Source of the DNA: Cordylochernes scorpioides
Taxonomy: Eukaryota > Arthropoda > Arachnida > Pseudoscorpiones > Chernetidae
Length of the DNA: 64,000 nt
Assembly: GCA_030710605.1 (NCBI GenBank)
Contig: CP092865.1
Location: forward strand, 136,541,500-136,605,499
Direction of reading: 5' to 3'
The notes under the pieces were generated by a model. The model made no database searches and was not told the origin of the DNA. It worked only from the letters and a program-made list of their open reading frames with translations. The translations under genes were made by a program, and so were the position numbers. Positions 31,648 to 41,819 of this stretch are shown here, piece after piece (positions within the stretch are counted from its first letter, which is position 1; each line of letters starts with the position of its first letter).

Positions 31648-33251
31648 TTGAAGAAGGAGTTCGACGCTCACAAAGAATAAAGGATAGGAATAATGCAAAC
31701 TTAATTATGGAAATTGATCATTATATTCCGGAGAACTTTAAAGAAGCAATGGATAGTGGAGAAAGAAATGAATGGCACAAAGCAATGGAAGATGAGCTCA
31801 GTGAGATAGAGAAACATAAAGTATGGACACTAGTACCAAGGGGAAATGGTATGAAAGTCATCAATAGTAAATGGGTCTACAGTACGAAGAAAACACCAAC
31901 TGACGGCATATATAAACGAAAGGCCAGACTGGTTGCTGTTGGATGCAATCAAAGATATGGTGTGGACTATAAGGAATCTTTTTCACCTGTACTCAAAAAG
32001 GAAAGCTTGCGAACAATAGTAGCTCTTGCAACACAACAGAATTTAACCATAAAGACTTATGATGTGAAGACAGCTTATCTCTATGGTGAGTTAAAAGAGA
32101 CAGTATACATGAGACAACCAGATGGTTTTATACAAAAAGGAGAAGAAAACAAAGTGTGTAAATTGGAAAAAAGCCTGTATGGTCTACCACAATCAGGAAA
32201 ATGTTGGAACAAAAAGATCAATGAAATTTTATACCAGTTGGGAATGATTAGAACCAAATGTGATCCATGTGTCTATAAACTCCAGAGAGGAGAAGAGTAT
32301 GCAATACTGGGTCTATATGCAGATGATCTCATCATTGCTGGAACTAGTAAGGAAATTAATGACAACCTAGCCTCAGAAATAGAAAAATATGTTACTCTAA
32401 CAGAAAAGAAAGATAGCGAACCATTTATTGGAATTGAAATAAAAAGGGAAGAAGATGGATTTTATCTATCTCAGACTCATTATATTGATACAATTCTTCA
32501 CAGATTTGGACTGGAAGAATGCAACAGTGTGCAGACACCTGGAGATCAAAATCAAAATTTGGATGAATATTTGGACTCTAAGCCAGTAGATAAAACTGTA
32601 TACCAGGAAATGATTGGATCACTAATGTACCTCTCTAAGGGTACTCGACCGGACATATCCTTCAACGTCAGCAATTTATCACAGTATAGTAATGATCCAA
32701 GAGAAATACACTTAACTGGAGTTAAAAGGATTTATAGATATCTGAAGGGAACAAGAGATAACATGTTGGCATATAAGTCAAAAGACAACAATATCACAAT
32801 AAGTACTGATGCGAGCTGGTGCACAACCCGAGACGCAAAATCCTATTCAGGCTATACAGTCAAACTTGGCAACAACTTAATAAACTGGAGAAGTAGAAAG
32901 CAAAATTTAGTAGCCTTGTCTACATGTGAAGCAGAACTTATTTCAATATGTGAAGGCATTTCAGAAGTATTATGGTTAAAGGGATTACTAGAAGAACTTT
33001 GTGAAAATTTAACTTTCCCAATTACCTTGAAAAGTGACAGCCAGGCTGCAATAAACTGGATACAATCTGACAAGATTACTTCACGAACAAAGCACATAAA
33101 CCGAAAGTATTATTTTGTGAAAGAGGAAATTCAAAATGGAATCAAGCTGGAATACACTAAAAGTGAAGACATGGAGGCGGATATACTAACGAAGAGTCTA
33201 CCTAAGGACAAACTACGGAAATGTGCAGATAGCCTTGGACTTGCTGATTAG
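31611..33251 (+). CDS. copia reverse transcriptase / RNase H (second reading frame)
   Basis: 546 codons if ATG 31611 were used. The frame is -1 relative to the upstream polyprotein and overlaps its end. Reverse transcriptase motifs are intact: SKWVYSTKKT, RLVAVGCNQ, catalytic D151 in TYDVKTAYLYGEL, KSLYGLPQSGKCW, and the YADD box with D238-D239 (copia usually has YVDD). RNase H follows with D400 (ISTDASW), LSTCEAEL and D476 (LKSDSQAAI), then TKHINRKYYFV. In most copia elements this is fused to the preceding domains. A single-base loss between about 31611 and 31647 would explain the split; a programmed -1 shift is the alternative, but I see no classical slippery heptamer in the overlap. Confidence 0.95.
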   Translation: MCKRMEEQERKLIEEGVRRSQRIKDRNNANLIMEIDHYIPENFKEAMDSGERNEWHKAMEDELSEIEKHKVWTLVPRGNGMKVINSKWVYSTKKTPTDGIYKRKARLVAVGCNQRYGVDYKESFSPVLKKESLRTIVALATQQNLTIKTYDVKTAYLYGELKETVYMRQPDGFIQKGEENKVCKLEKSLYGLPQSGKCWNKKINEILYQLGMIRTKCDPCVYKLQRGEEYAILGLYADDLIIAGTSKEINDNLASEIEKYVTLTEKKDSEPFIGIEIKREEDGFYLSQTHYIDTILHRFGLEECNSVQTPGDQNQNLDEYLDSKPVDKTVYQEMIGSLMYLSKGTRPDISFNVSNLSQYSNDPREIHLTGVKRIYRYLKGTRDNMLAYKSKDNNITISTDASWCTTRDAKSYSGYTVKLGNNLINWRSRKQNLVALSTCEAELISICEGISEVLWLKGLLEELCENLTFPITLKSDSQAAINWIQSDKITSRTKHINRKYYFVKEEIQNGIKLEYTKSEDMEADILTKSLPKDKLRKCADSLGLAD

Positions 33252-33260
33252 GGCTTACAC

Positions 33261-33273
33261 ACAGGGGAGCGTG
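33261..33273 (+). promoter_or_regulatory. polypurine tract region before the 3' LTR
   Basis: ACAGGGGAGCGTG directly precedes the 3' LTR. It is short and interrupted, but is the only purine-rich run there, and would prime plus-strand synthesis. Confidence 0.5.
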
Positions 33274-33482
33274 TGTTGTACATATTTTAATTATTTGTTA
33301 CCACAGAGTGTGTGTAAGCTCACGGGTAAATAGGCGCTAAAAAACAAGAAAAAAGAGTTCCTTTGTTTTCAATATAAGTTTCCTTTTTATATTTTGTTAT
33401 CTCTCTTGTTAATCAATAAATATAATGTTTAATTAATAATTATTGGAATCAGTTTCATTAATAATTCTAAGCAAAGTCAACA
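33274..33482 (+). repeat. 3' LTR of the copia element
   Basis: Identical in length and, by reading, in sequence to 28745-28953. The target duplication atatc follows. Confidence 0.95.
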
Positions 33483-33496
33483 ATATCTCATATGTC

Positions 33497-33585
33497 ATAT
33501 GTTATAACACCTTTCCGCCAACTGAAATATTGGTAAAATAAATGATATTTTGATCCAATATATGTATTTTAATTAAAAATATATA
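33497..33585 (+). mobile_element. MITE-P half
   Basis: Starts in 'gttataacacctttccgcca' and runs to the MITE-P end ('tgatccaatatatgtatttt'). Only one arm is present next to the copia insertion. Confidence 0.6.
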
Positions 33586-33599
33586 TCAAGAAACCTATA

Positions 33600-33984
33600 T
33601 TTCAAAAATTATATTTATAAAATAATATTCAATTTTTAGAATATGAAAATTTTAATAATTGTTTGATGATGACAAAAGGGTGCAGCGAAATGTTAATTGC
33701 TGATAGACCGCTGTGATTACCTTCATATTTTTTGGTAAAAAATATCTGAGACTTTAATTATTAATGAATTAAATTTATAAATTTAATTGCCATCTATCGT
33801 TTAAATGTGTAACATATTTCAATAACTTATATCATTGCAGTAAGGTCTATAGAGATAATATTTGATGATATTATTGAAAAGAAACACATTGCCAGTAAAT
33901 TTATATGTTACACATTTCAATATTAATTATTATTTATCAAAAATAGAAAGGATTTATTGATAAAATCATTTAGTGAGGGATCAG
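33600..33984. other. A+T-rich sequence, no gene
   Basis: Nothing recognised. Confidence 0.4.
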
Positions 33985-34345
33985 CTCCTTAAGTTAGCAG
34001 AATCAAAAATGATTAAATATCACCCATTGAAACCAGACCGCTTCTTAAAGCTCTAATACTGTATTAGACAATTCTGCCTATGTATGCTACATTGAAGGGT
34101 ATAATCTTAGAAAAGGTATTTAAGCAAACTATGGACTTTTAGGACAGCAGAAATACATATAAATATTTACATCGAACAATGTTCTTCCGCAAACAATGAG
34201 GACAAGGCCAGTTAAGGATATACGCGTATTTATATAAAGCAATAATGCACTAACAGTAGAAGTTTGTCTTATGTTGTAAAAGAAACATTTGTGTCTTAAT
34301 GTTTACATTTCCTATATATAGATGGCGTGTTTTTGCTTTATATTA
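33985..34345 (+). repeat. FB1 foldback copy
   Basis: Holds 'gaccgcttcttaaagctcta', 'atactgtattagacaattct', 'gcaaactatggacttttagg' and the outer end 'tatatagatggcgtgttttt'. Confidence 0.7.
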
Positions 34346-34445
34346 AATTTACATATTGTCGAACTATGCAAATTTGTCAGAGATAATTAATAGACGGTGA
34401 CTTTGGATGCCATCAATAAAGATGCATCAGTTGTCAATGTAAGAT

Positions 34446-34660
34446 ACTTCGGCCAGTAAATCTTTTGTCCTCGTCAGGAGCGAACAAAAATGAAAACATT
34501 TGGCAAAGCGTTAAAATTTATTCTAAGGCTGCAAGGGATTTTATAATAATTTTTAACGCTTTGACAAATGTTTTAATTTTTGTTTGCTCCTGACTAGGAC
34601 AAAATATTTTTGTCGAAACGTCGAGATAATAAAAAGATTTACTGACCGAAGTTTCTTTAA
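34446..34660. repeat. inverted repeat with a short loop
   Basis: The left arm has 'agtaaatcttttgtcctcgt', 'caggagcgaacaaaaat' and 'acatttggcaaagcgttaaa'. The right arm is its complement (tttaacgctttgacaaatgt ... actaggacaaaa ... agatttact). It is probably a hairpin MITE. Confidence 0.75.
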
Positions 34661-34726
34661 TTTGAAGAACTATGAATGCCGGCCAAGCAGCCTCTATTCT
34701 TACGATTGTCAATGTAAGATATACCT

Positions 34727-35133
34727 CATACCTCATCCCTAAGGTTAGAAATAATCGTTATTTCTCCTTGAAATAAATTTTGATTTTTCGTTGAAAAGAA
34801 ACACATGCGATATAATTTTCAAATGTCGTTTTACAATCACAAGCCGCATTATATTATATTGTATTATAAGTTACTTTGTGTATTATTTACGAACGAAAAA
34901 TATGTCCAGGGTAGCCTAGTGGACATCGTATCTGCCCGGTAAGTGGAACACTGTGGGTTCGATTCCCATCCCTGGACACTTTTATTTTTCCGTTTATCAT
35001 TACTCTTCACAATTCATCCTTTCATACCTCATCCTTAAGGTTAGAAATAATCGTTATTTCTCCTTTAAATAAATTTTGATTTTTCTTTAAAGAGAAACAC
35101 ATGCGGTATAATTTTCAAATTTCGTTTTACAAT
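34727..35133 (+). repeat. 111-bp direct repeats flanking a tRNA-like gene
   Basis: 34727-34837 and 35023-35133 are about 92% alike (shared 'aaggttagaaataatcgtta' and 'gaaacacatgcg'). The 185 bp between them contains the tRNA-like sequence. Confidence 0.85.
34904..34977 (+). tRNA. tRNA-like sequence, identity uncertain (Thr-GGT by one fold)
   Basis: A 7-bp acceptor stem (GTCCAGG/CCTGGAC) and a 5-bp T arm around the canonical GGTTCGATTCC box B are perfect. The box A TAGCCTAGTGG fits the consensus, and a T run follows as a Pol III terminator. The D and anticodon stems are weak. One fold gives loop CCGGTAA with anticodon GGT (Thr), but it has C instead of the universal U33. It is either a decayed tRNA or the head of a tRNA-derived SINE. 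Confidence 0.55.
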
Positions 35134-35199
35134 ATAAGATATGTGTAAAAGGAAGTGCGTAAGATGTTTCATTCTTTCCTATATTACGTAGAAATTTAA

Positions 35200-35759
35200 G
35201 TCCGTTGAATACTTTGTTTATATCATAGGTTGGAACTGCGGCATTTCACTGACATAGCATAAAAATTGTTTCCTCTTCTTCTTCTTCTTTCTTATATCCA
35301 CTCAATCATTCATGACTGGGTGAAGTAGAATGCGTCTGCCTTTGTCATTAAGACTGAGAGCACTACTCAGTGGCAGGCTGACTTAGCTCCAAAAGAAATG
35401 ACCATCTCTGACATGAGGAATAGACGCCATGTACAGCCACTCCTAACATGGAGTACAAACGCTGCTCATCCTGTATCCCTGGATTAGGAGCCCTTACAAG
35501 GTACTATCAGCCAGGCCAGGCCAGCTGAGCCCAGGTTTTTTAGTGAGCTTGTTACTGCTCCCCCTCCTCCTTTTTCATCCGGACTTGGGACCGGCAAAGG
35601 CGGACTTAAATTGTTTCCTGATGTGGATTATAGAGTTTTGATGGAAAGTGATAAGATCTAAAGAAAGCCAATATTCAAAATAGCATAAACTTAGCGCTTC
35701 TATCACTGAAAGTTAGAAATATATTTGAAACGCTATTTTTAACATATTTATTTAAATTA
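35200..35759. other. unassigned repeat-like sequence, no gene
   Basis: Includes a short CTT microsatellite at 35276-35292. 35400-35600 is more G+C-rich, with 'caggccaggccagctgagcc' near 35513, and looks like a piece of a retroposon 3' region. No coding frame is supported. Confidence 0.35.
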
Positions 35760-36095
35760 ATATAAAGCAATAACTCGCCATCTATATATAGAATATGAAT
35801 GTTTCTTTTACACATAAAACAAACTTCTACTGTCCTTACTGTGATGAAAATATATTGGGAGAACTTGACTTATCAATGGTGAACCTTCCCAGCGGTTTCA
35901 CCAATTTAATCTACCAGAGCGCTTCTTATAGCTCTAATACTGTATTGGACGATTCTGTTTATATATGCTACACTGAAAGGTGGAATCTTAGAATCTTACA
36001 GTATGTCCAATACAGTATTAGAGCTCTAAGAAGCGGTCTGGTAGATTATATTGGTGAAACCGCTGGAAGGGTTCATCACTGACGAACCATAATTT
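35760..36095 (+). repeat. FB1 foldback copy with both arms
   Basis: The left arm runs from 'aagcaataactcgccatct' through 'agctctaatactgtattgga'. The right arm has 'ccaatacagtattagagctc' through 'gaaaccgctggaagggttca', its complement, so the copy can fold back. Confidence 0.8.
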
Positions 36096-36109
36096 TCCTC
36101 TTTCAAATT

Positions 36110-36480
36110 TTAATCATTGCTGTATAAGACCTGGAGAAATAGATTTAAGACATATATGTTTTTAGAAAATTGTGCTTAAAATATATTTCTAATTTTCAAA
36201 GTTACTATTGTCATGATAACTTCGTTAAGGAAATCTCAAAGTATATCCACACACACAGACAGGTTTGGCATCGCAGCCCTAGATGTCGCAATTCTACCAA
36301 ATGTCCATTTAGGGAAGTAGGAAGCTTGTCAACACGTCTATGACAAGAAATTGTCAACCTTCGGCTCATTAGAGATGTTGTCGTCAGTTTAAAAAACTTC
36401 CTTCTGCACTCACCTTCCTCTTCTTCAAAATTGGAAATTTCTTAGAAGTGTTTGAGAACTGGAGAATTTCACTGAATAAT
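36110..36480. other. unassigned, no gene
   Basis: Nothing recognisable beyond ordinary A+T-rich sequence. Confidence 0.35.
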
Positions 36481-36775
36481 TGTGAGTCGTTGGAAAGATG
36501 GTCTAAACCAGTGGTTTTCAATCGCTACGACCCGGGTTCGATTCCCGCATTTAGCATTTTTTTCTGATAAAAAAAAATGCTCCAATGGCTCCCGATTCTT
36601 GAAAATGTACAACCCCACCATAGTGCAAGTAACAAAATGGGGCTCTGGCACATTTTTAAGAACAAAAGTCTAACTTCTTTCCACATGTGTAGACATGTCG
36701 CGTACTTAGAGCAAAAAACAGTCGACAACGTCTACTCACCATGGTTATCATGGCCTGTACCACACGCTCAGAAGT
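36481..36775 (+). mobile_element. SINE-A, full-length, plus orientation
   Basis: A tRNA-like head with a box-A-like TTGGAAAGATGG and a perfect box B GGTTCGATTCC at about 36535-36545, then the SINE-A body ('aaaatggggctctggcacat', 'atggcctgtacca'). Its better-preserved boxes make it the closest here to a promoter-competent copy. Confidence 0.8.
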
Positions 36776-37289
36776 CCAACCCCTCCTCTATGTGGCGGGT
36801 GGGAGAAGCAGAACAAGTAAGGGAGTGTCCTGTAGGGTGAAGTACGGTGTCGTGAGCCCCGAGCCGCTACGGTAACCGTGAACAGAGAACTCTGAAATGT
36901 GGCTGACTAACGGGGCAATGGCACCTCTCCTTTTCCATAGATGGACAAGACACCACCACCACGCGTACTAAAGATATTTTTAAAAAGAAAATTAAAAAAG
37001 ACGCATAATCTCTCAAGTTGACTAAGTCAGAGTTCCAGGAAGTCCCCCTATGGTATGACCTTGGCAGATAGAAACAAATGGAATGAAAGAAAATATGACC
37101 GGAACTGATTCAAACAATCGGCAAAACAAAGAAGGAAATGGACGTAGCACCTGTTGGGGTGAGGGATCGTCTGATGCACGCATTCTGAGGACATCTGCTG
37201 TGTGTTGTCAAAACATCTGTAGGCTGTGACAATCCTTATATCCTCTATTGTCTGGTTATTCCTTTTAGCAAGTATATTTTCTGTTAATA
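36776..37289. other. unassigned, no gene
   Basis: Follows the SINE. 36840-36930 has 'gtgagccccgagccgctacg' and resembles a LINE 3' UTR in composition only. Confidence 0.3.
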
Positions 37290-37650
37290 CGAAGCAATAA
37301 CGTGCCCTCTATATACAACAAATGAAAACATTAAGACGCGAATGTTTGTTTTTTCACAAATAAATCAAATTTATACTAATAAAAGCTTATGTCCATAGTT
37401 AGCTTAAATATCATTTCTAAGATTCCACCCTTCAGTGTAGCATATAAAAGCAGAATGATCCAATACAGTATTAGAGCTCTAAAGTAGCGGTCTGGTAGAT
37501 TCAATTGGCGAAACTGCTGGGAGGGTTCACCACTGATGAGCCAAGCCCTCCCAATATTTTTTCATCGCAGTAAGAATAGTGAAAATTTGATTTATGGGTA
37601 AAAGAAACATTCGTGTCTTAACGTTTTCATTTGCTATATATTTCTTTGAG
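37290..37650 (-). repeat. FB1 foldback copy, intact order
   Basis: Shows the uninterrupted FB1 order used here as reference: 'agcaataacgtgccctct', 'agtattagagctctaaagt', 'gggagggttcaccactgatg', 'cattcgtgtcttaacgtttt'. Confidence 0.75.
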
Positions 37651-37789
37651 CAGATTTTGTTTAGAATTCACGCATGGCTCTTCTTACTCTGTTAGAACTA
37701 TCTATTTATCCATCCATCCATCGAGATCTTGGGTTGAAAACTACTGAACGAATTCTTTGTTCGGAAATATATGAACGACTGTATTTAGA

Positions 37790-38310
37790 GCCATTCAGGG
37801 AAGATTAGAATGGTCCCTGCGATACTTGTTAAGAATACATATATTCTGAGATTGGTGAATTGAGGAAAATTGGTGAGGATAAGTTAAATTAGAACAATAT
37901 ACAGGAAAGATTAGCATGGTCCCTGCGATATTTGTTAGGTGCGGTACATACAGGGTGACCCATAAGTCCCGAAACCTTTATTTTTTTAATTAAAAATTAA
38001 GAGGTAAAGTAAAATAAAAAAACTATAACTATTTTATTCTAGTTTGCCTTTTAATTTTTAATTTTAAAATAGGGTTCGGGACTTATGAGCCACCGTGTAT
38101 TCTAATATCGGTAAATGGCAGTCAAATTGGGGGGTAAGTGAAATTGGAGCAATACAGAGAAGATTAGCATGGTTCCTGTGATACCTTCTAGGTGCGGTAC
38201 ATATTCTAAGATAAATTAATGATGGTAAATCGCTGAAGAAAAGTAAAATTAGAGCGGTACAGGTTAAATATTTTAGGATGGTCCCTGCAATACTTCTTCG
38301 GAAGTATATA
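37790..38310 (+). repeat. U6 snRNA-derived satellite, 107-bp period, four units
   Basis: Each unit carries a U6 central segment (gaagattagcatggtccctg in the best units, with TTGGAGCAATACAGA before it) and the U6 5' segment (gcggtacatattctaagat, matching this genome's own U6 at 24591-24694). Cores begin near 37803, 37909, 38162 and 38269. Spacing is 106, 253 and 107 bp, and the 253 is 106 after removing the 147-bp MITE inserted at 37951. The 3' third of U6 is missing and about 35 bp of other sequence lies between the U6 pieces. It is not an active U6 gene. Confidence 0.75.
37951..38097. mobile_element. 147-bp mariner-type MITE inside the U6 satellite
   Basis: Inverted ends cagggtgacccataagtccc and its near complement (ggacttatgagccaccgtg), with TA on both sides. 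Removing it plus one TA restores the satellite phrase gcggtacatattcta. Confidence 0.88.
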
Positions 38311-38577
38311 TTGTAAGATTTGGAAACGGTTACATGAAAACGGCGATAAAAGTTCAAATTCGAGTGTAACCGAGATGATATTTATGGTTCATATTTAATA
38401 AGAAACAACCTGGAGAACAGCTCATTGTAAATAATTCATATTCAGATCCATATTGTTGGGTTCTATGCTGCCTGGAGTATAGGAGCTCCATCTATGTTTC
38501 CTTCCTGTGGTGAATCTGTATAAGACCGGTGGTCTTAATAAATCTATATGTGTATTCAGCTTTATACTTATCAAAAT

Positions 38578-38757
38578 ACAGTAGAAACTCCATGGGAGGA
38601 TACTCCCTCTAGAGGACACCTCTCTACAAAGGACAGTTTCCATTTACAAAATTACTAATTTTACTATTCTGACACTCTCCAGTAAGAGGACACCTCTCTC
38701 TAAAGGACACTTTGGTTCTGTAATTAGATGTCCTTTACAGGGAGGTAGTTCTACTGT
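38578..38757. mobile_element. small TIR element (Tc1/mariner/pogo-like MITE)
   Basis: Ends 'acagtagaaactcc' and 'ggtagttctactgt' are inverted, with TA next to the outer edge. Internal 'ggacacctctct' phrases are typical of this MITE type. It is non-coding. Confidence 0.6.
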
Positions 38758-38759
38758 AC

Positions 38760-40235
38760 AATAATGACCAAGTTGGTGAGGTAGAAGCTGATGGTATAAA
38801 GCAGCTCTCAACGTGAGGGCATGTATTATACCACATCAGTAAGACACCATGTTGATCCTAATTATCCATTGAAAACAGATAAGATAATTGCACATAGAAA
38901 CAACGCCAATTTAGTAATAGCAATTATCGGTGTTGTGTTGCGGTGTAATGAGATATTTGCTGGCGTGATGTGCCGTGGCGTGCTGGCGTGATGGAGGGAG
39001 AGCCAACGCCAACTTTCTCAATGTTTTCTTTCCCCGCTGCACGCGGTCTACACACATGCATTCTATGGGAATGTTATCTCTACCTAGACTTTGGGATACC
39101 CAGTTACATATGTTCTCCGTACATTCTATGTTAAACTTCAATGTCCGCCCACACACCTCGAGATACTACACATGTACTGTGCACATTGTCGCGTATATGA
39201 GCCTTCAAAACACCTACAACCTCCGCCAATAGATCGCTCTTTCGCCTATTTCCGGTCTGGAAATAATGTGGGAATTGCCGACTGCTGTGGTCCTGTTTCC
39301 TGGGGCAAATGTTTGTAAATACACGTTTATATTGGCCCTAGGAGGTAAAGTAATGTAAATACCCTGTTTATTGTTATTCTAGTTATATGTAATGTGTAGT
39401 AGAAATGACAATAAAAAGGAGGAGGAGTGTTAGAAGTCTTGGTGCCGGTTGCTGTTATGACTCTCTCGCCAACACCACAGTCGCTTCTCTTCTGGTAAGT
39501 CTCTCGTGTCCCCCACCACCAGTGGTAAAGCCGAGAGATACTGTCAGAGAAAGGAGATCCACTCGAGTGGTGGTTCAATGAGGTGTTTGGGTGCTCTGCA
39601 GGGTAGGGCTACAGAGGAGAGCAACGGGAGCCAGGGGTAGGTGATCCACGACGGAGGAAGCGGCGTCGTCGCGAAGAACCGGAGGGGTCAAGTGCGACAA
39701 TATTAAGGTAAATGTCACTTTCCCTATCAAATTTAACGCTAAAACTAGGAGCCATCTATTGACCGTCTCCTCAAACTAGCGAACTCGAGTTGGCGACAAA
39801 GCTACAACACCAGATTTTGAAATTTCAGAACGCCCAGAAAACCATAGTTTCGTAGTAGATCCCCGCAGGACGATTCTCTTCGTCTCCTGCTCTGCATGAT
39901 AGCTGGAGTTGGCGTTTTCCAGCAGGAGACGCTCACAGAAGGCCCCCAGGTGCTACGCCTCCAGAAGCGCAGCCCGTGTAGAGCGCGCTAGGGCAGTGGC
40001 ATTATCGGAGAAGTCTCCAACAGTCGCCTGTAGCCAGCGCTCGGGAGTCTGTAGCCGAAGGAACCTGTTGTCGCCTCGTAGACACAGGGACCTCAGGTTG
40101 GCGGGATGTATAACCTGGTGGTTCAGCTCAAGAACGCTAGACGCAGCCTGCCAGAGGCTCAGCAGTTTCCTTCATTCACGGTGATAGCCAGACGCCAGGG
40201 AGAGATCAAGGCCACAATATCGAATCATATCGACA
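38760..40235. other. unassigned mixed sequence, partly G+C-rich
   Basis: 39710-39850 is a degenerate FB2 copy ('gccatctattgaccgtctcc', 'ggcgacaaagctacaacacc'). 39900-40190 is clearly G+C-richer than the surroundings. The minus strand there has an open stretch of about 70 codons (KLLSLWQAASSVLELNHQ at its start) that I cannot assign. No splice signals or domains were found. Confidence 0.35.
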
Positions 40236-40239
40236 GACA

Positions 40240-40441
40240 TTCATAGACAAAACTTAAGGAAGTTGTATCTTTTAGCATGTATATCGGGATTCAATCAATA
40301 ACTCCCAAAGATATTTGATACACAGTGACTTTTATTGAAGACATACAAGATTACCAAGTGTGAACAAAATTGCCTCTGTCTCCTTCAAAAAAGGCGACAT
40401 CAAAGATGTTCCGTTTCCCTAAGTTTTGTCTATGAGTACAT
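40240..40441. mobile_element. Tc1-like MITE, simple copy
   Basis: Ends 'cattcatagacaaaactta' and 'taagttttgtctatgagtac', with the same interior as 25779-25990. Confidence 0.8.
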
Positions 40442-40737
40442 TATTGTTGCGTATTACCTGTCTCTCTAGGGTGGATGGCCCAAGTAACAGACTACACGGG
40501 AGTTGGTATGATACAGCTAACGTTGGTGCTTATCACAAGTGTTCCTAAATGGACTGAGTACAATAAGTGGACTTGTCCCCAACCTACGTCGTTAGAATAA
40601 TATCCACACACAATCAATTTACTGTAATTTTACCTCCAATATAAATACAACTTCTGTTTAATTACAATTAATATTATTTTTTCCAATTATTGCCATCTAT
40701 AATAATATAATACTTATACAAACAAAATTTATAGATT
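40442..40737. other. unassigned spacer
   Basis: No feature seen. Confidence 0.3.
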
Positions 40738-41418
40738 ACATTCATGGATAAAAGTTAAGGAAGTTTCATACTTTAATGTCGCTGGTTGTCTACTTTTTTG
40801 AAGCATACAGAGACAATTTTGTTTACACTTGGTTATCTCATCTGTCTTCAATAAAAGTCACTGTAATATCTTTCAGAGTTATTGTCTGTATTCCGATATA
40901 TATGTTAAAAGGTAAAATTTCTTAAGTTTTATTCATGAGTGTATATTGATTATCTCGTGTGTCTTCAATAAAAGTCACTGTAATATCTTTCAGAGTTATT
41001 GTCTGTATTCCGATATATATGTTAAAAGGTAAAATTTCTTAAGTTTTATTCATGAGTGTATATTGATTATCTCGTGTGTCTTCAATAAAAGTCACTGTAA
41101 TATCTTTCAGAGTTATAATCTGAATCCCGATATATATGGTAAAAGGTAAAATTTCTTAAGTTTTATCCATGAGTGTATATTGATTATCTCGTGTGTCTTC
41201 AATAAAAGTCACTGTAATATCTTTCAGAGTTATTGTCTGTATCCCGATATATATGTTAAAAGGTAAAATTTTCTTAAGTTTTATCCATGAGTGTATATTG
41301 ATTATCTCGTGTGTCTTCAATAAAAGTCACTGTGATATCTTTCAGAGTTATTGTCTGTATCCCGATATATATGGTAAAAGGTACAACTTCCTTAAGTTTT
41401 ATCCATGAGAGTGTATAC
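40738..41418. mobile_element. Tc1-like MITE with four to five tandem right halves
   Basis: The left end 'cattcatggataaaagttaa' occurs once. The right half, including its terminal repeat (aagttttattcatgagtgta), is repeated four to five times with a period of about 118 bp. The array is homogeneous, so the expansion is recent. Confidence 0.85.
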
Positions 41419-41819
41419 ATAATCTACACCTAACTAATAGTTTAAATGATATCTCCTGTGTATGGTTGTGTAGTTTAAGAAGATTCTCCGAAAGCTGATC
41501 TCTTTCTTTTTCAGTGTTGAAGATATAAAATAATTGAATATGTAATCGAAACTTTCTCTTTAATTATAGAATCCATCTCACAGATGCCCCTGCAGGCAAA
41601 TCCAATTGGACAGCTTGTCCCCTCCACCGCCAACGACTGTCACAAGGCTGTCACCAGATTGTCCAGTCCCCCTCCATATTGACAACCTCCCTAGATGACA
41701 CTCAGAACAATCCATGCAATGATTTCTTCAAACTTGCTGTTTCAATCCAGACCAGCAAATGACATAAGTTTGAGCATAGAAGCAATAGCATGTTAGCTAT
41801 GTACAAGATGTATACATAA
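41419..41819. other. unassigned spacer
   Basis: Contains a less A+T-rich patch at 41575-41700. No coding frame is supported. Confidence 0.3.

Larger units (their letters stand above)
28745..33482 (+). mobile_element. copia-type (Ty1/copia) LTR retrotransposon, complete, young
   Basis: Two 209-bp LTRs (TGTTG...CAACA) that I read as identical flank a 4.3-kb coding interior. A 5-bp target duplication, atatc, lies at 28740-28744 and 33483-33487. Integrase precedes reverse transcriptase, which defines the copia order. Identical LTRs mean little time since insertion. The only obvious defect is a frame break between integrase and reverse transcriptase. Confidence 0.97.

Noticed and set aside
29265-33097. 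minus-strand open frames across the copia element
   Set aside because: Antisense shadows of the intact copia polyprotein.
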